This document shows, one piece after another, positions 32,575-40,960 of a stretch of DNA of 64,000 nt; the stretch's first letter is position 1; the number at the start of each line of letters is the position of its first letter. The translations under genes and the position numbers were made by a program. Origin of the DNA: JANMDN01 sp031376285 (GTDB lineage: Bacteria > Actinomycetota > Thermoleophilia > Miltoncostaeales > Miltoncostaeaceae); the NCBI GenBank assembly GCA_031376285.1, contig JANMDN010000058.1, forward strand, positions 3,983 to 67,982, in the 5' to 3' direction. The notes under the pieces were generated by a model. It saw only the letters and a program-made list of their open reading frames with translations, was not told where the DNA came from and did no database searches.

Positions 32575-34116
32575 ATGACACCGACCTCGAAGTTCACTTC
32601 CAGCCGCCTGCTTTGTCTCGCGGGACTCGCGACCGCCTCGCTTGCCTGCGCTGGGGTTCTCGCCGCGGCGGCCGGCTCAGACGGCCAGCTCATCGCGGGC
32701 TACCCGGTCGTCGGCACCGAGGACGCGAAAACGACGCTGTCCTCGAAGAAGATGGCCAACGGCCGGACCAGAGTTCATGCGCGCTACGGCCCGATCCACG
32801 TGAGCCCAGGTCAGAACGTCAACGCGCTGGCCGTCGGCCTTCCGGGGCCGGGCATCTCGGGTCGCATCACGCGCTTTGCCTACAACCTGGAGTACCCGGA
32901 CGGGAAAATCCCCGGTGTCGACGTCCTCCATCTGCACCACGCGGTCTGGTTCGTCGACGACCTCCAGTTCCCGGGCGGTGAGGAGAAGACGGTGTTCTCC
33001 GTTCCCGATGGCTACGGCTGGAAGGTGGACGCGAAGCGGCCGTGGGTGCTGAACCACATGATCCACAACCTCTTCCCCACCAAGGCCGACGTGTTCCTGA
33101 CCTGGGACATGGACATCATTCCCGACGGTTCACCCAACGCCAAAGCCACCCGCCCGGTGACGAGCCTGTTCATGGACGTCCGAGACGAGGAGGCCTACCC
33201 CGTCTTCGACGTGATTCGCGGTTCCGGAACGAAGGGTGCGTTCGCCTACCCGAAGCAGGCGAAGAACCCGTACCCGGACGGAAACGTGCGCAACCGGTTG
33301 GTGATCCCCGTCGACGGTGTCGTCGTTGCCGCCGCCGGCCACATCCATCCGGGAGGCCTCTTCGCAGATCTCGACGTGACCCGCGGCGGCCGAACCGTGA
33401 ACATCTTCCGCTCGGTCGCCAAGTACACCGAGCCCGCCGGACCCGTCTCGTGGGACATGGCCACCACGCACACCGGGAAGGACTGGAAGATCGCCCTCAA
33501 GAAGGGCGACGCCCTGACCGTCTCGGCTACGTACGAGACCAAGCGAGCGTCGTGGTACGAGTCGATGGGAATCATCACGGTCGCCGCTGATCCCGGAGGC
33601 CGAGGCGGGATCGATCCGTTCACGGGTCGTTTTGATCGAATCGGTAGGACCACCCACGGAGCGCTTGCCGAGAACCAGAACCATGGCGGGAAACGGGTGA
33701 CGTTCAAGGATCCCCGCAAGCTTCCCGATGGCCCCACGCTCAAACGCGACGATCTCGTGACGATCAAGTCGTTCCTCTCGTCGCAGGGCGACCTCTCCCA
33801 GAGCGGCACTGCCGCGCGACCTCCCGTGGTCTTGAAAGGCTCGAGCCTCACGTTCGTGAACGCGGACGCAAAGGACGACATCTTCCACTCGATTACGTCC
33901 TGCAAAGCGCCGTGTAATCGCGACACCGGGGTCGCCTATCCCCTCGCCGACGGCCCCTATGCCTTCGACTCGGGCGAGCTGGGCTTCGGGCCCGAGGAGA
34001 CCACAGCGGCCGCAAACGTCGACCGCTGGAGCACCCCGAAATCTCTTCCAGTCGGCACCTACACCTACTTCTGCCGGATCCACCCGTTCATGCGGGGTGC
34101 GTTCCGAGTGAAGTAG
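32575..34116 (+). CDS. Secreted copper protein: His-rich N-terminal region plus C-terminal cupredoxin
   Basis: 513 residues from ATG 32575. A signal peptide is evident (RLLCLAGLATASLACAGVLA). The N-terminal part has clustered histidines (LHLHHAVWF, NHMIHNLF, AAGHIHPGG), spaced like those of type 2 copper monooxygenase-like folds. The last 100 residues form a plastocyanin-like domain with ligands in DIFHSI and YTYFCRIHPFMRG (H, C, H, M), a type 1 copper site. I infer a redox enzyme or copper carrier outside the membrane. The reaction is unknown. A second, smaller cupredoxin is encoded 3 kb away. Confidence 0.7.
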   Translation: MTPTSKFTSSRLLCLAGLATASLACAGVLAAAAGSDGQLIAGYPVVGTEDAKTTLSSKKMANGRTRVHARYGPIHVSPGQNVNALAVGLPGPGISGRITRFAYNLEYPDGKIPGVDVLHLHHAVWFVDDLQFPGGEEKTVFSVPDGYGWKVDAKRPWVLNHMIHNLFPTKADVFLTWDMDIIPDGSPNAKATRPVTSLFMDVRDEEAYPVFDVIRGSGTKGAFAYPKQAKNPYPDGNVRNRLVIPVDGVVVAAAGHIHPGGLFADLDVTRGGRTVNIFRSVAKYTEPAGPVSWDMATTHTGKDWKIALKKGDALTVSATYETKRASWYESMGIITVAADPGGRGGIDPFTGRFDRIGRTTHGALAENQNHGGKRVTFKDPRKLPDGPTLKRDDLVTIKSFLSSQGDLSQSGTAARPPVVLKGSSLTFVNADAKDDIFHSITSCKAPCNRDTGVAYPLADGPYAFDSGELGFGPEETTAAANVDRWSTPKSLPVGTYTYFCRIHPFMRGAFRVK

Positions 34117-34118
34117 GC

Positions 34119-34285
34119 CTAGCGTCCTGATTCATTAATTCGTGGTCGGTTTTGGCGGCTGCGACCCGTCGCAATGCGGCGTCCTTGGTCCCCACATATT
34201 CCCGATATGCAGGGAACACTGCGTCCTGGCCTTGCTCGGTCTCGCTCGCCAAAACTGACCACGAATTTTCGACTCACGACGCTAG
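34119..34285. repeat. Short element with 39-bp terminal inverted repeats (MITE-like or bidirectional terminator)
   Basis: 34119-34157 and 34247-34285 are inverted copies: both arms share CTAGCGTC at the tip and AATTCGTGGTC-(G/A)-GTTTTGGCG inside, about 33 of 39 bases. The inner 21 bases differ at one position. The 89-base middle has no gene. The element fills the gap between two convergent genes and supplies the stop of the NTF2-like gene at its right tip. Confidence 0.7.
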
Positions 34286-34701
34286 TCGGCCTCACCCTCG
34301 CTGTCAGATGGCTGCATGATCGGCGAGGCGTGGTGGAGGACGAGCTTCCAGCCTTCTGACGACAGCACGAAAATGTTGGTGGCGCAGACGTCAAGCGTGG
34401 CACGGCCGCTTCCGGCCGTGCTGCTGACGCGCTCGACGCACGTCACCATGGCGACGGGGTCTTCGACGCTCACATTCAGGTCGAGGACCTCGAACTCGAT
34501 GTAGTCGATGTTCGAGAGCATCCCCTCAAGTGACGCCTGAACCGCCGTCCAGCCCGTAACCCAGCGGCTCCCGGGATGCACGCACGCCGCTCGGGAGCTT
34601 TTCTCCCAGCAGTCCTCGACCGCGTCGATGTCGAGTGCCTCGAAGGCGGCATAGAAGCGTGAGTTCGCATCGAGAACCTGGGCTGCGATCGCGTCAGACA
34701 A
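34282..34701 (-). CDS. SnoaL/NTF2-like (DUF4440-type) protein
   Basis: 139 residues with the cone-shaped NTF2-like pattern. The N-terminal helix is RFYAAFEALDIDAVEDCWE, strands follow around WVTGWTAVQASLEGML, and the end is NIFVLSSEGWKLVLHHASP. Proteins of this group bind small molecules or act as hydrolases and isomerases. No catalytic residues can be assigned. The stop codon lies in the right arm of the inverted-repeat element. Confidence 0.75.
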   Translation of the reverse strand: MSDAIAAQVLDANSRFYAAFEALDIDAVEDCWEKSSRAACVHPGSRWVTGWTAVQASLEGMLSNIDYIEFEVLDLNVSVEDPVAMVTCVERVSSTAGSGRATLDVCATNIFVLSSEGWKLVLHHASPIMQPSDSEGEAD

Positions 34702-34722
34702 TGTCGTGCTCCCGTTCGCAGC

Positions 34723-34995
34723 TCATCGAAGAAGTGCCGCCTGGGACTCTTGGATCGCCAGGCGGCAGAGCGCTTGCGCGAGCTTACGGGCAGCGAAGGC
34801 GGTTGGGTCGGATCCACTCACGTCGACGGCGCGCGCGACGCTCGCCGCTGCCTGGAGCGCCGCCCCACCTGGGAGCCCGTCGGCGGCTCGAGCGGCCTGG
34901 GAAAGGAAGGAATCCGCGATGGGGTCGCGCCGGTTGAGGGCCATCTCGGCGACCGAGGCGGCGGCCAGGATCCTGGCCGCTTCAAGACGCGTCAC
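34723..34995 (-). CDS. Small alanine-rich helical protein, last gene of the thioesterase operon
   Basis: 90 residues, all helix by appearance (ARILAAASVAEMALNRRD). It starts at GTG 34995 in a GTGA overlap with the amidohydrolase stop, which supports its reality and co-translation. No family is recognised. No signal peptide or clear membrane span. Confidence 0.55.
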   Translation of the reverse strand: MTRLEAARILAAASVAEMALNRRDPIADSFLSQAARAADGLPGGAALQAAASVARAVDVSGSDPTAFAARKLAQALCRLAIQESQAALLR

Positions 34996-35831
34996 GGCGC
35001 GACCCAGCTGAGCAGGTTGCGCCCCATCACGGCGCCAAACTGTTCGGCGCTCCAGCCGGCGATCGCGCTCGCAAGGCCCACCAGGTGAAGCGCCGACGCG
35101 TGGTCACCGTACGGGCGGTCCGAGCCGAATAGCAACTGCTCAGGCGGTATCGCGACGAGGTCGCCAAGCGTTGCAAGCGACGTGTCGAACCGGACAGCGG
35201 CGTGACCGGCGAACGCCGCCGCGAGCGCGCGGGCGTCGCCGCGCCCGCCGTGGGCGAGGATCATGCGGGCCTCTGGCACTCCCTCGACCAGGGCGCTGAG
35301 AGCTCCCGCGAGCGGTCGGGCCCCATATCCGGCGTGGATGAGCACGGGCATCCCCCGCCTGGTTGCGTGCGCGACGAGACGGACGCAGTTCTCGGACTCC
35401 GGTCGAAAGCCCTGGGCGACCGGGTGGAGCTTGACGCCGCGGGCCCCGGCCGCAAACCAGTGCTCAAGCGACGCCTCGAAGTCGCCGTTCGGGTCGAGGC
35501 GACAAAAGGGAATGAGTCGTTCGGGCTGGCGGGTTGCGGCTGCGGTCACCTGCCGGTTGGCCGCGGCGAACTGACCGTCCGGGCCCGGGTCATTGGCCGG
35601 GAAGATCACCGCGCCAGCGAGCCCCCAAGCGTCGAGGTCGGCGACAAGCGACGTGACATCGAGCTCGTGTCCGTCGGCGTCGCGGCCGACGTGCACGTGG
35701 GTATCCCACCAGGTTCCAGATCCCGGGATGGTGAGGGCTTCGCGAAGTTGGACCTCGATCGCCGCGGCCTGCGCCGTCGGCACACCTGCCGTCTCGAGTG
35801 TTGCGATATCGACGCCGAAGAGCCGTGTCAC
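34992..35831 (-). CDS. Amidohydrolase-family (TIM-barrel) metal-dependent hydrolase
   Basis: 279 residues from GTG 35831, which overlaps the thioesterase stop as GTGA; longer readings run through the thioesterase gene and are rejected. Metal and barrel motifs are DTHVHVG (HxH), GVKLHPVAQGF, LIHAGYG, ILAHGGRGD and FGSDRPYG, the pattern of the amidohydrolase 2 family (decarboxylases and lactonases such as aminocarboxymuconate decarboxylase). The specific substrate is unknown. Confidence 0.8.
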   Translation of the reverse strand: MTRLFGVDIATLETAGVPTAQAAAIEVQLREALTIPGSGTWWDTHVHVGRDADGHELDVTSLVADLDAWGLAGAVIFPANDPGPDGQFAAANRQVTAAATRQPERLIPFCRLDPNGDFEASLEHWFAAGARGVKLHPVAQGFRPESENCVRLVAHATRRGMPVLIHAGYGARPLAGALSALVEGVPEARMILAHGGRGDARALAAAFAGHAAVRFDTSLATLGDLVAIPPEQLLFGSDRPYGDHASALHLVGLASAIAGWSAEQFGAVMGRNLLSWVAP

Positions 35832-36328
35832 TCCATACCCTCGAACGCCGCGATGCGGCTTCGCATCCCCTGGGGCATCAGCGTGGCGCTCGTCTTCGGG
35901 CCGAATCCGTCGACGCCGACGACAACGAGGCGGGCCTCGACGAGGCACTCGCCCGATTCCCGGTGAGCGATGTGCGCCTCGAACGTGTGGCTCGTCCGCC
36001 CAAGTGTGGCGCACCGCACGAAGATCTCGACCTCGTCGCCGACTCGACCGGAGCGGTGGTAGTCGACGGCGTATGCGCGAATCATGAACCAGTGACCCGA
36101 GACGCCGGCGGGGTCGTCACCGAGCCCGATTCGATACTCGGAGACGGTGCGTTCGATGAACCTGGCCCACCTGCCGAAGTAGACGACGCCCATCGCGTCT
36201 GTGGCGTGGAGATCGACGACGGTGCGCATACTGAACCTGAACGGAGGCTTCGCGTCGGTCGGTCCGCAGTCGCTGAGCGAGACGCGCCCACCCCCGCGGG
36301 GGGCCGGCGGCCTGTCGGGTTCGGTCAT
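35828..36328 (-). CDS. Acyl-CoA thioesterase, 4HBT/YbgC hotdog family
   Basis: 166 residues. After a 30-residue proline-rich leader the hotdog domain begins with the YbgC signature VDLHATDAMGVVYFGRWARF, with the catalytic D and the long helix that follows. Then comes YAVDYHRSGRVGDEVEIFVR. It hydrolyses acyl-CoA thioesters. First gene of a three-gene operon with GTGA overlaps. Confidence 0.85.
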   Translation of the reverse strand: MTEPDRPPAPRGGGRVSLSDCGPTDAKPPFRFSMRTVVDLHATDAMGVVYFGRWARFIERTVSEYRIGLGDDPAGVSGHWFMIRAYAVDYHRSGRVGDEVEIFVRCATLGRTSHTFEAHIAHRESGECLVEARLVVVGVDGFGPKTSATLMPQGMRSRIAAFEGME

Positions 36329-36427
36329 AGGCCCTCCATTTTGCCCTTTCCGAGCCCTTCCCTGCCTCGCATCTGTGCACGAAGGGGTCTTGGGAGGCGC
36401 GCCGCGCCGCGCTGATAGGATTTCCGG

Positions 36428-36709
36428 ATGCCGCCATCGAGGACATCCAAGAAGAACGATAAGAACGCCGGCCGGCGACGGAACTACGAGCGCAAGATCG
36501 TCGAAACCGGCCTCCAGACGTTCATTCCAAGGGGATGGGCGAACTGGGTTGGCACGGTGATGTTCGGCCTGATCACCCTCACGGTGTTCATCGAGGCCAT
36601 CGTCGCCGTAAGCGAAGGGCGTCGAGGCGACCCGGTGGCAGCCGCGGCGACGGCCATTCTCCTCGGCTGGATGACGGTCCTCTTTGCGAGAAACCGGCTG
36701 AAGGAGTAG
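36428..36709 (+). CDS. Small membrane protein
   Basis: 93 residues. A strongly basic N-terminus (RTSKKNDKNAGRRRNYERK) precedes two hydrophobic helices (VGTVMFGLITLTVFIEAIVA and AATAILLGWMTVLFA). No family recognised. Single gene between two minus-strand groups. Confidence 0.6.
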   Translation: MPPSRTSKKNDKNAGRRRNYERKIVETGLQTFIPRGWANWVGTVMFGLITLTVFIEAIVAVSEGRRGDPVAAAATAILLGWMTVLFARNRLKE

Positions 36710-36742
36710 CTCGGCCGACCGCGGCGTCGCGCGGGTCTTCGC

Positions 36743-37255
36743 CTACCGGCCGATCGCCACGACGTTGAGCGTGCCGTCCATGCCGGCCTCACGATGACCG
36801 GGGACCGTGCAAATGTAGCGGTAGGTGCCGGCAGCCAGCCGGACCGTGACACTCGCCGTCGCCTCTGCCACCGTCGTGCTCGGCCCCACGATCATCCGAC
36901 CGTCCGATCCCTCGATGGCGATGTTGTGCGGCACGGTGCTGTCGTTTCGCAGCGCGAGGAGCACGTCGCCTGCCGGAATGTCGTCAATCCGGGACTGGCG
37001 CCACGCGAGCCGGCCTTCCGGGTCGGCGTCGACTTCGGCCGCAAAGGACGGTTCCCCGACTCGGCCGGGGCGGCCGGACGAGTTCGGCGTCGATTGGCTC
37101 CCGTCCTTCGAAGCGCCGTCACTCCCAGCCGATGAGGAGGTCGAGTCGTTCCCAACGAGCTGGCCGCCAAAAATGATCACGCCCGCGAGAAGTGCCGCGG
37201 CGGTGACCACGACCATGCGCCGCGTGTCGTTCAAGAGCACACTCCTGATCGACAT
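36743..37255 (-). CDS. Membrane-anchored cupredoxin (plastocyanin-like)
   Basis: 170 residues from ATG 37255. One N-terminal membrane helix (MVVVTAAALLAGVIIFGG) is followed by a Ser/Gly-rich linker and a cupredoxin fold. The copper ligands are STVPHNIAIEG (H) and YICTVPGHREAGM (C, H, M), a complete type 1 copper site. It probably carries electrons outside the membrane. It is followed by the hairpin at 37341 only on the upstream side, so it is a separate transcript from the beta-propeller gene. Confidence 0.85.
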   Translation of the reverse strand: MSIRSVLLNDTRRMVVVTAAALLAGVIIFGGQLVGNDSTSSSAGSDGASKDGSQSTPNSSGRPGRVGEPSFAAEVDADPEGRLAWRQSRIDDIPAGDVLLALRNDSTVPHNIAIEGSDGRMIVGPSTTVAEATASVTVRLAAGTYRYICTVPGHREAGMDGTLNVVAIGR

Positions 37256-37340
37256 TCGGAGATCATCAATTGCGTACAGCCCAGGAACATCGCAAACGAA
37301 GACTACGTGCGGAGCGGGTCGCCCGCAGGACATCGAACCG

Positions 37341-37380
37341 ATCCTGGGGTAGCGGACCGATCGGCCCGCTACCCCAGGAT
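37341..37380 (-). terminator. Strong 15-pair hairpin after the beta-propeller gene
   Basis: ATCCTGGGGTAGCGG at 37341-37355 and its perfect complement at 37366-37380 enclose a 10-base loop that is itself partly palindromic. It starts 3 bases past the stop of the minus-strand gene ending at 37383. No T-tract, but the stem is long and GC-rich. Confidence 0.7.
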
Positions 37381-37382
37381 GG

Positions 37383-39437
37383 CTACCCGAAGTTCAGGAA
37401 CCCCTTGCGAGCAAGCGTCGTCAGGTCACTCGCGCCGAGTCCGCGCTCGGAGAGGGTGTAGACCGTGTTGCCGACGACGACCGATCGGGTGATCGGATCG
37501 GCACCCTGGTTTGTCGTGGGGTGCACAACCTCGCCTGCGGCGGTGATACCGGTGCGTGAAACGGTGAGCCCAACCGCCTTGGCGTTCCAACTGTAGGTCC
37601 CCTTCGCGGGGTCCGACTCCTCGCTGATGAGCGGAAGCATCGTAAGGCCGGTCTTTGGCCAGTAAAGGAAGGCGTGGTGGTCCCATTCCGTGTCCGACCA
37701 ACTCTTCCCGAGGAGCTTCTGCGCGACGCGCTTCGGGTTCGCCGGGTCAGAGACGTCGAAGAGCGACACCTGTGAGCCCGAGCGGCGTCCTTCGGGAGTC
37801 GCTTCCTGCCCGACGCCCAGGAGCAGTCCGTCGCCGACCGGGTGCAGGTAGGCGGAGTAGCCGGTGATCTTCAGCTCCCCCGCAACACGCGGCGCGTCGG
37901 GGTTTCTGACGTCGACCGTGTAGAGGGGATCGACCTGGCGGAAGGTCACGACGTATCCGGTATCACCGACAAACCGGACCGCGTAGATCCGCTCACCCTT
38001 GCCAAGACCCGCGACCTGGCCAGCCTTCACCAACGCGCCGGAGGTCTCGCGCAGGGTGGTGACGTAGCTCTGCGTCTCTTCCCGCTGGCCGTCACCCCAC
38101 CACGGCGGCGCGCTTGTCGACGCCACGCGCAGGATGCCGTTTTGCTCGGACATCGCAAACTGCGAGAGCAGGTATCCAGGGACCTGACCCGCCGCGCGGT
38201 AGGTGGTTGTGCGTCCCTCGATCTCGAAGCGGTGGAGTGCCGTGGTCACGCCTTTGGGAGCGATGTTGGCCTTCTGGTCATCGTCGTCGTACCAGCGCGG
38301 TGTCGCGACGTAGAGGCTTTTGCTCGAGGCGTAGATGAGCTGACCGTCGGTCACCGCGACATCCCGGTCGATGGGTGTCACGCTCGTTGCCGGGTCGATC
38401 GTGAGCACAGAGAGCATCGACTCGCCCGAATAGCGTTTCGGGAAACTGACGTCGTCGCACGCGAAGAGCTGGTCGCGCTTCGGGTCGCCGTTTGTGCCCT
38501 GCTGGACGGCCATCCTGGGAAGCCAGTCCGCGGCTGTCGAGCCCGCGATGATTGCCTTGTTGCGCACGGTCGCCGCCTCGATGGCGGCCTGGCTGACGTT
38601 GCCTTGCGTGTCAGCGAGCGGCGTCACGAACTGGGGGCCAAATGGTTGGGAGCTCATCACGACGCGAACGGTTCCGTCCGACAGGCGCGCTCCGATCCAG
38701 GAGCCCTCGGCCGTCATGGTCTCGACGACCTTGAGCGCGGACGGGTTGCTGGCGTCGACGAGTGTGAGGCGCGTCGTCGGCCGATAGAAGCCGTACGGGA
38801 TCGACGACCGCGTCGCGACGCCACCGGGGGATGGTGCCGCTGGCGCCGGCTGAGTGCGGATGATGTCCGAGGCGCCGTAGCCGATCACGAGGATCCGTGA
38901 GCCCGACTTGAGGATCTGCGATCCGTAGCCGTTGTCTCCGAGGCTGAGCTCGTCAAGCGATCTTGCGCCGCCGCCGGAAACGTCGATGGTCCGGAGCTTG
39001 CCGTTTGCGATTGCGAACATCGTCTTGCCGTCGGTCTTGATCGTGTCGGCCTCGTCGACGTCGGCCTCTTGGTTGTTCGTGGTCGAGTAGTCGGTACCGG
39101 CGACGGGAGCCGTCTTTGCGTCGGTGGCCGGGGCCGCGCTCGCCGCTGGGGCGCCTGCGCGCAAGACGTCACCTTCGAGGAATGGTCCACCGTAGAGACC
39201 CCAGGGGCCGACCTGATCTGCGGTGTGGGCGCGCATGTAGGTAGCGAACGCGTCGCAGCTCGAGAACTCCTTGAGTCGGAGTTCCTTGGCCTGCTTGACC
39301 CGCTTTGCGAGCGCCGCCCGCTTGGCCTTCTTGGCGATGGCCGCCTTGGTCGGCTTCGCGGGCTTCGCCGCCTCGGCCGCGACGACGCCCGAGGTCGCGA
39401 TGGCGACGGCAAGAACAACGGCTGCGCTGCGTTTCAT
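37383..39437 (-). CDS. Secreted protein with a C-terminal beta-propeller (COG4880 type)
   Basis: 684 residues. A signal peptide is present (RSAAVVLAVAIATSGVVAA), followed by a lysine/alanine-rich stretch. The sequence NQEADVDEADTIKTDGKTMF marks the start of the propeller in this family ('beta propeller domain' secreted proteins). Then come repeated blades such as GYSAYLHPVGDGLLLGVGQE and SLFDVSDPANPKRV. Function unknown; such proteins are thought to bind or sense ligands at the cell surface. A strong hairpin follows. Confidence 0.85.
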   Translation of the reverse strand: MKRSAAVVLAVAIATSGVVAAEAAKPAKPTKAAIAKKAKRAALAKRVKQAKELRLKEFSSCDAFATYMRAHTADQVGPWGLYGGPFLEGDVLRAGAPAASAAPATDAKTAPVAGTDYSTTNNQEADVDEADTIKTDGKTMFAIANGKLRTIDVSGGGARSLDELSLGDNGYGSQILKSGSRILVIGYGASDIIRTQPAPAAPSPGGVATRSSIPYGFYRPTTRLTLVDASNPSALKVVETMTAEGSWIGARLSDGTVRVVMSSQPFGPQFVTPLADTQGNVSQAAIEAATVRNKAIIAGSTAADWLPRMAVQQGTNGDPKRDQLFACDDVSFPKRYSGESMLSVLTIDPATSVTPIDRDVAVTDGQLIYASSKSLYVATPRWYDDDDQKANIAPKGVTTALHRFEIEGRTTTYRAAGQVPGYLLSQFAMSEQNGILRVASTSAPPWWGDGQREETQSYVTTLRETSGALVKAGQVAGLGKGERIYAVRFVGDTGYVVTFRQVDPLYTVDVRNPDAPRVAGELKITGYSAYLHPVGDGLLLGVGQEATPEGRRSGSQVSLFDVSDPANPKRVAQKLLGKSWSDTEWDHHAFLYWPKTGLTMLPLISEESDPAKGTYSWNAKAVGLTVSRTGITAAGEVVHPTTNQGADPITRSVVVGNTVYTLSERGLGASDLTTLARKGFLNFG

Positions 39438-39569
39438 GGTCCGGTCTCCAGGTGCTTCTCGGTGGTCAGTACCGGGTATACGCCGCCATTGCGGGTTCCG
39501 TCACGCACACAGGTTCCAAACCAACGTGCAGGTGAGAAACCTTCACAGATTCCTCACTCGGCTGGCGTA

Positions 39570-40094
39570 TCACTTCGACGCAGCAGGACTGAGGACCGAG
39601 TCGTGCAGCTCTGTGGTGAGCCGCTCGATCCGTTCGGTGAGGAGGGTGTTCTGGCGCAGCAGGGCAGCGTGGGCGGTAGCGATGTCCTCACGGTGACGTG
39701 CCTCGGCAATGATCGTCAGCTTGTCCCGGTCAGCCTGACGCGTGGCCGCCAACAGGATGAGCGGAGCGGCGTAGGCAGCCTGCGTGGAGAAGGCCAGGTT
39801 AAGGAGGATGAATGGATACGGATCCCATTGAAGTGCGACGGCGGCGACGTTGACGGTGATCCAGACGACCACGAGCCCGGTCTGCCACAGAATGAACTTC
39901 GGCGTACCAAAGAGGCGTGCAAACCGCTCGGCGGCCATGCCGAAGCGATCCGAGCCGAAGGCCCCGACGTGGCCCTTGAGATGCGCGTGGTGACGGAGGG
40001 GGTCCGCGGCCATGTCACTCGAACCCGACGCAGCGAGCGAAGGCGCAGCGGCTGCTAGCGGAGCCGCATCATCCAACGACTTCGCGTCGCTCAT
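39570..40094 (-). CDS. DUF1003 membrane protein
   Basis: 174 residues. It has the family core: GSDRFGMAAERFARLFGTPKF, two membrane helices (ILWQTGLVVVWITVNV and FILLNLAFSTQAAYAAPLIL), and a following coiled coil (ADRDKLTIIAEARHREDIAT). Function of DUF1003 is unknown; it often lies near Mg2+ transport genes. ATG 40094 overlaps the preceding stop as ATGA. Confidence 0.88.
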   Translation of the reverse strand: MSDAKSLDDAAPLAAAAPSLAASGSSDMAADPLRHHAHLKGHVGAFGSDRFGMAAERFARLFGTPKFILWQTGLVVVWITVNVAAVALQWDPYPFILLNLAFSTQAAYAAPLILLAATRQADRDKLTIIAEARHREDIATAHAALLRQNTLLTERIERLTTELHDSVLSPAASK

Positions 40095-40297
40095 TGGCCC
40101 TGACGCGTGCGGGAGGGGCTGTCCGATGGCGTCGGTCGCCCCAGCGTGTACCCCTCATTTTCCGCACGGGCAGCGGCCTGAGTGTCCTCGGCAAGCTCTC
40201 GCTCGGCGCGGCGCGCGGACCGTGCGGAGTGATCAAGCGGCCCCGCGAGACGTGCCCGGCGCGGGCCCTGCGGCGCTGCATTGCGTTCGGGGGCCAT
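40091..40297 (-). CDS. Small basic protein coupled to DUF1003
   Basis: 68 residues from ATG 40297, with GGGAG 7 bases upstream. Its stop overlaps the DUF1003 start as ATGA. The sequence is charged and helical (RSARRAERELAEDTQAAARA), without membrane segments. No family recognised. The ribosome site and the overlap, not homology, are the evidence. Confidence 0.55.
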   Translation of the reverse strand: MAPERNAAPQGPRRARLAGPLDHSARSARRAERELAEDTQAAARAENEGYTLGRPTPSDSPSRTRQGQ

Positions 40298-40533
40298 TGC
40301 GGTTCTCCCATTCTCCTGGCCAAGATGCGCATCGACCGGCGGGCCAGTTCGTACCCGGGCATCTCCTCCGAGACACCCCCTGTCCGTGCGCTGAGCATCG
40401 ACCGTAGCGCACATTCGAACCGCCCGGCAACGCCACGACCCGGAGCCACCCCGCATCACCGCCTGGCCTTCGACACACCCCCGCCTGTGCGTCACGCCGG
40501 CGGGTCGGTTCGGCCGCGCCGACGTTAACACCG
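40298..40533. other. Intergenic stretch without a recognised feature
   Basis: Between the small basic gene and the VapC remnant I see no convincing gene, RNA or repeat. It presumably carries the promoter for the DUF1003 pair. Confidence 0.3.
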
Positions 40534-40921
40534 TCAACGATTGCACACGTGCCCGCGAGCGAGTTGGCGAACGATCTCGAATGCGCGGTCCCGGCGGGGC
40601 CTGAAGCGAACGACGGCGAGATGGTCGTCAAGACTTGCGGCTCGCGTGATTCCGAGGCGTCGCATGATGGCGAAGCATGTTCGGTCGACGAGCGAGAAGT
40701 CTGGTCGGGGAACGCCTCTCCGATATCCCACGCCAGGTGATGTCGGCAGGCACCACGCACTCCAGCGCGCAAACCTCCCGAAGCGCCTTCCATGTGCGCT
40801 CCCGCTGCCTCTCGACCAGCCGACGATTCACAAGAAACCACGTCTCAAGGAGAACATGGTCACTCGTGACAAGTCGCTCGCTTGGGACCGAGCCATCATG
40901 CTGCCACGACGATACCGTCAC
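40534..40921 (-). pseudogene. VapC (PIN-domain) toxin pseudogene with at least two frameshifts
   Basis: Three frames in succession give one PIN domain: RLVTSDHVLLETWFLVNRRL, then after a shift WDIGEAFPDQ, then after another SLVDRTCFAIMRRLGITRAA and DDHLAVVRF. The conserved acidic residues E, D and D are still readable, but they are in different frames. The first strand with the initial Asp is absent. A dead ribonuclease toxin; no antitoxin gene is recognisable beside it. Confidence 0.7.
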
Positions 40922-40960
40922 GCACGGCAGCCGCCATCGGGCCGGTGTCCTCTGACAGGT

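Noticed and set aside
34992..36014. Amidohydrolase read from 36014 (340 residues)
   Set aside because: The first 61 residues run through the thioesterase gene in another frame and are Arg-rich; GTG 35831 in a GTGA overlap is the likely start.
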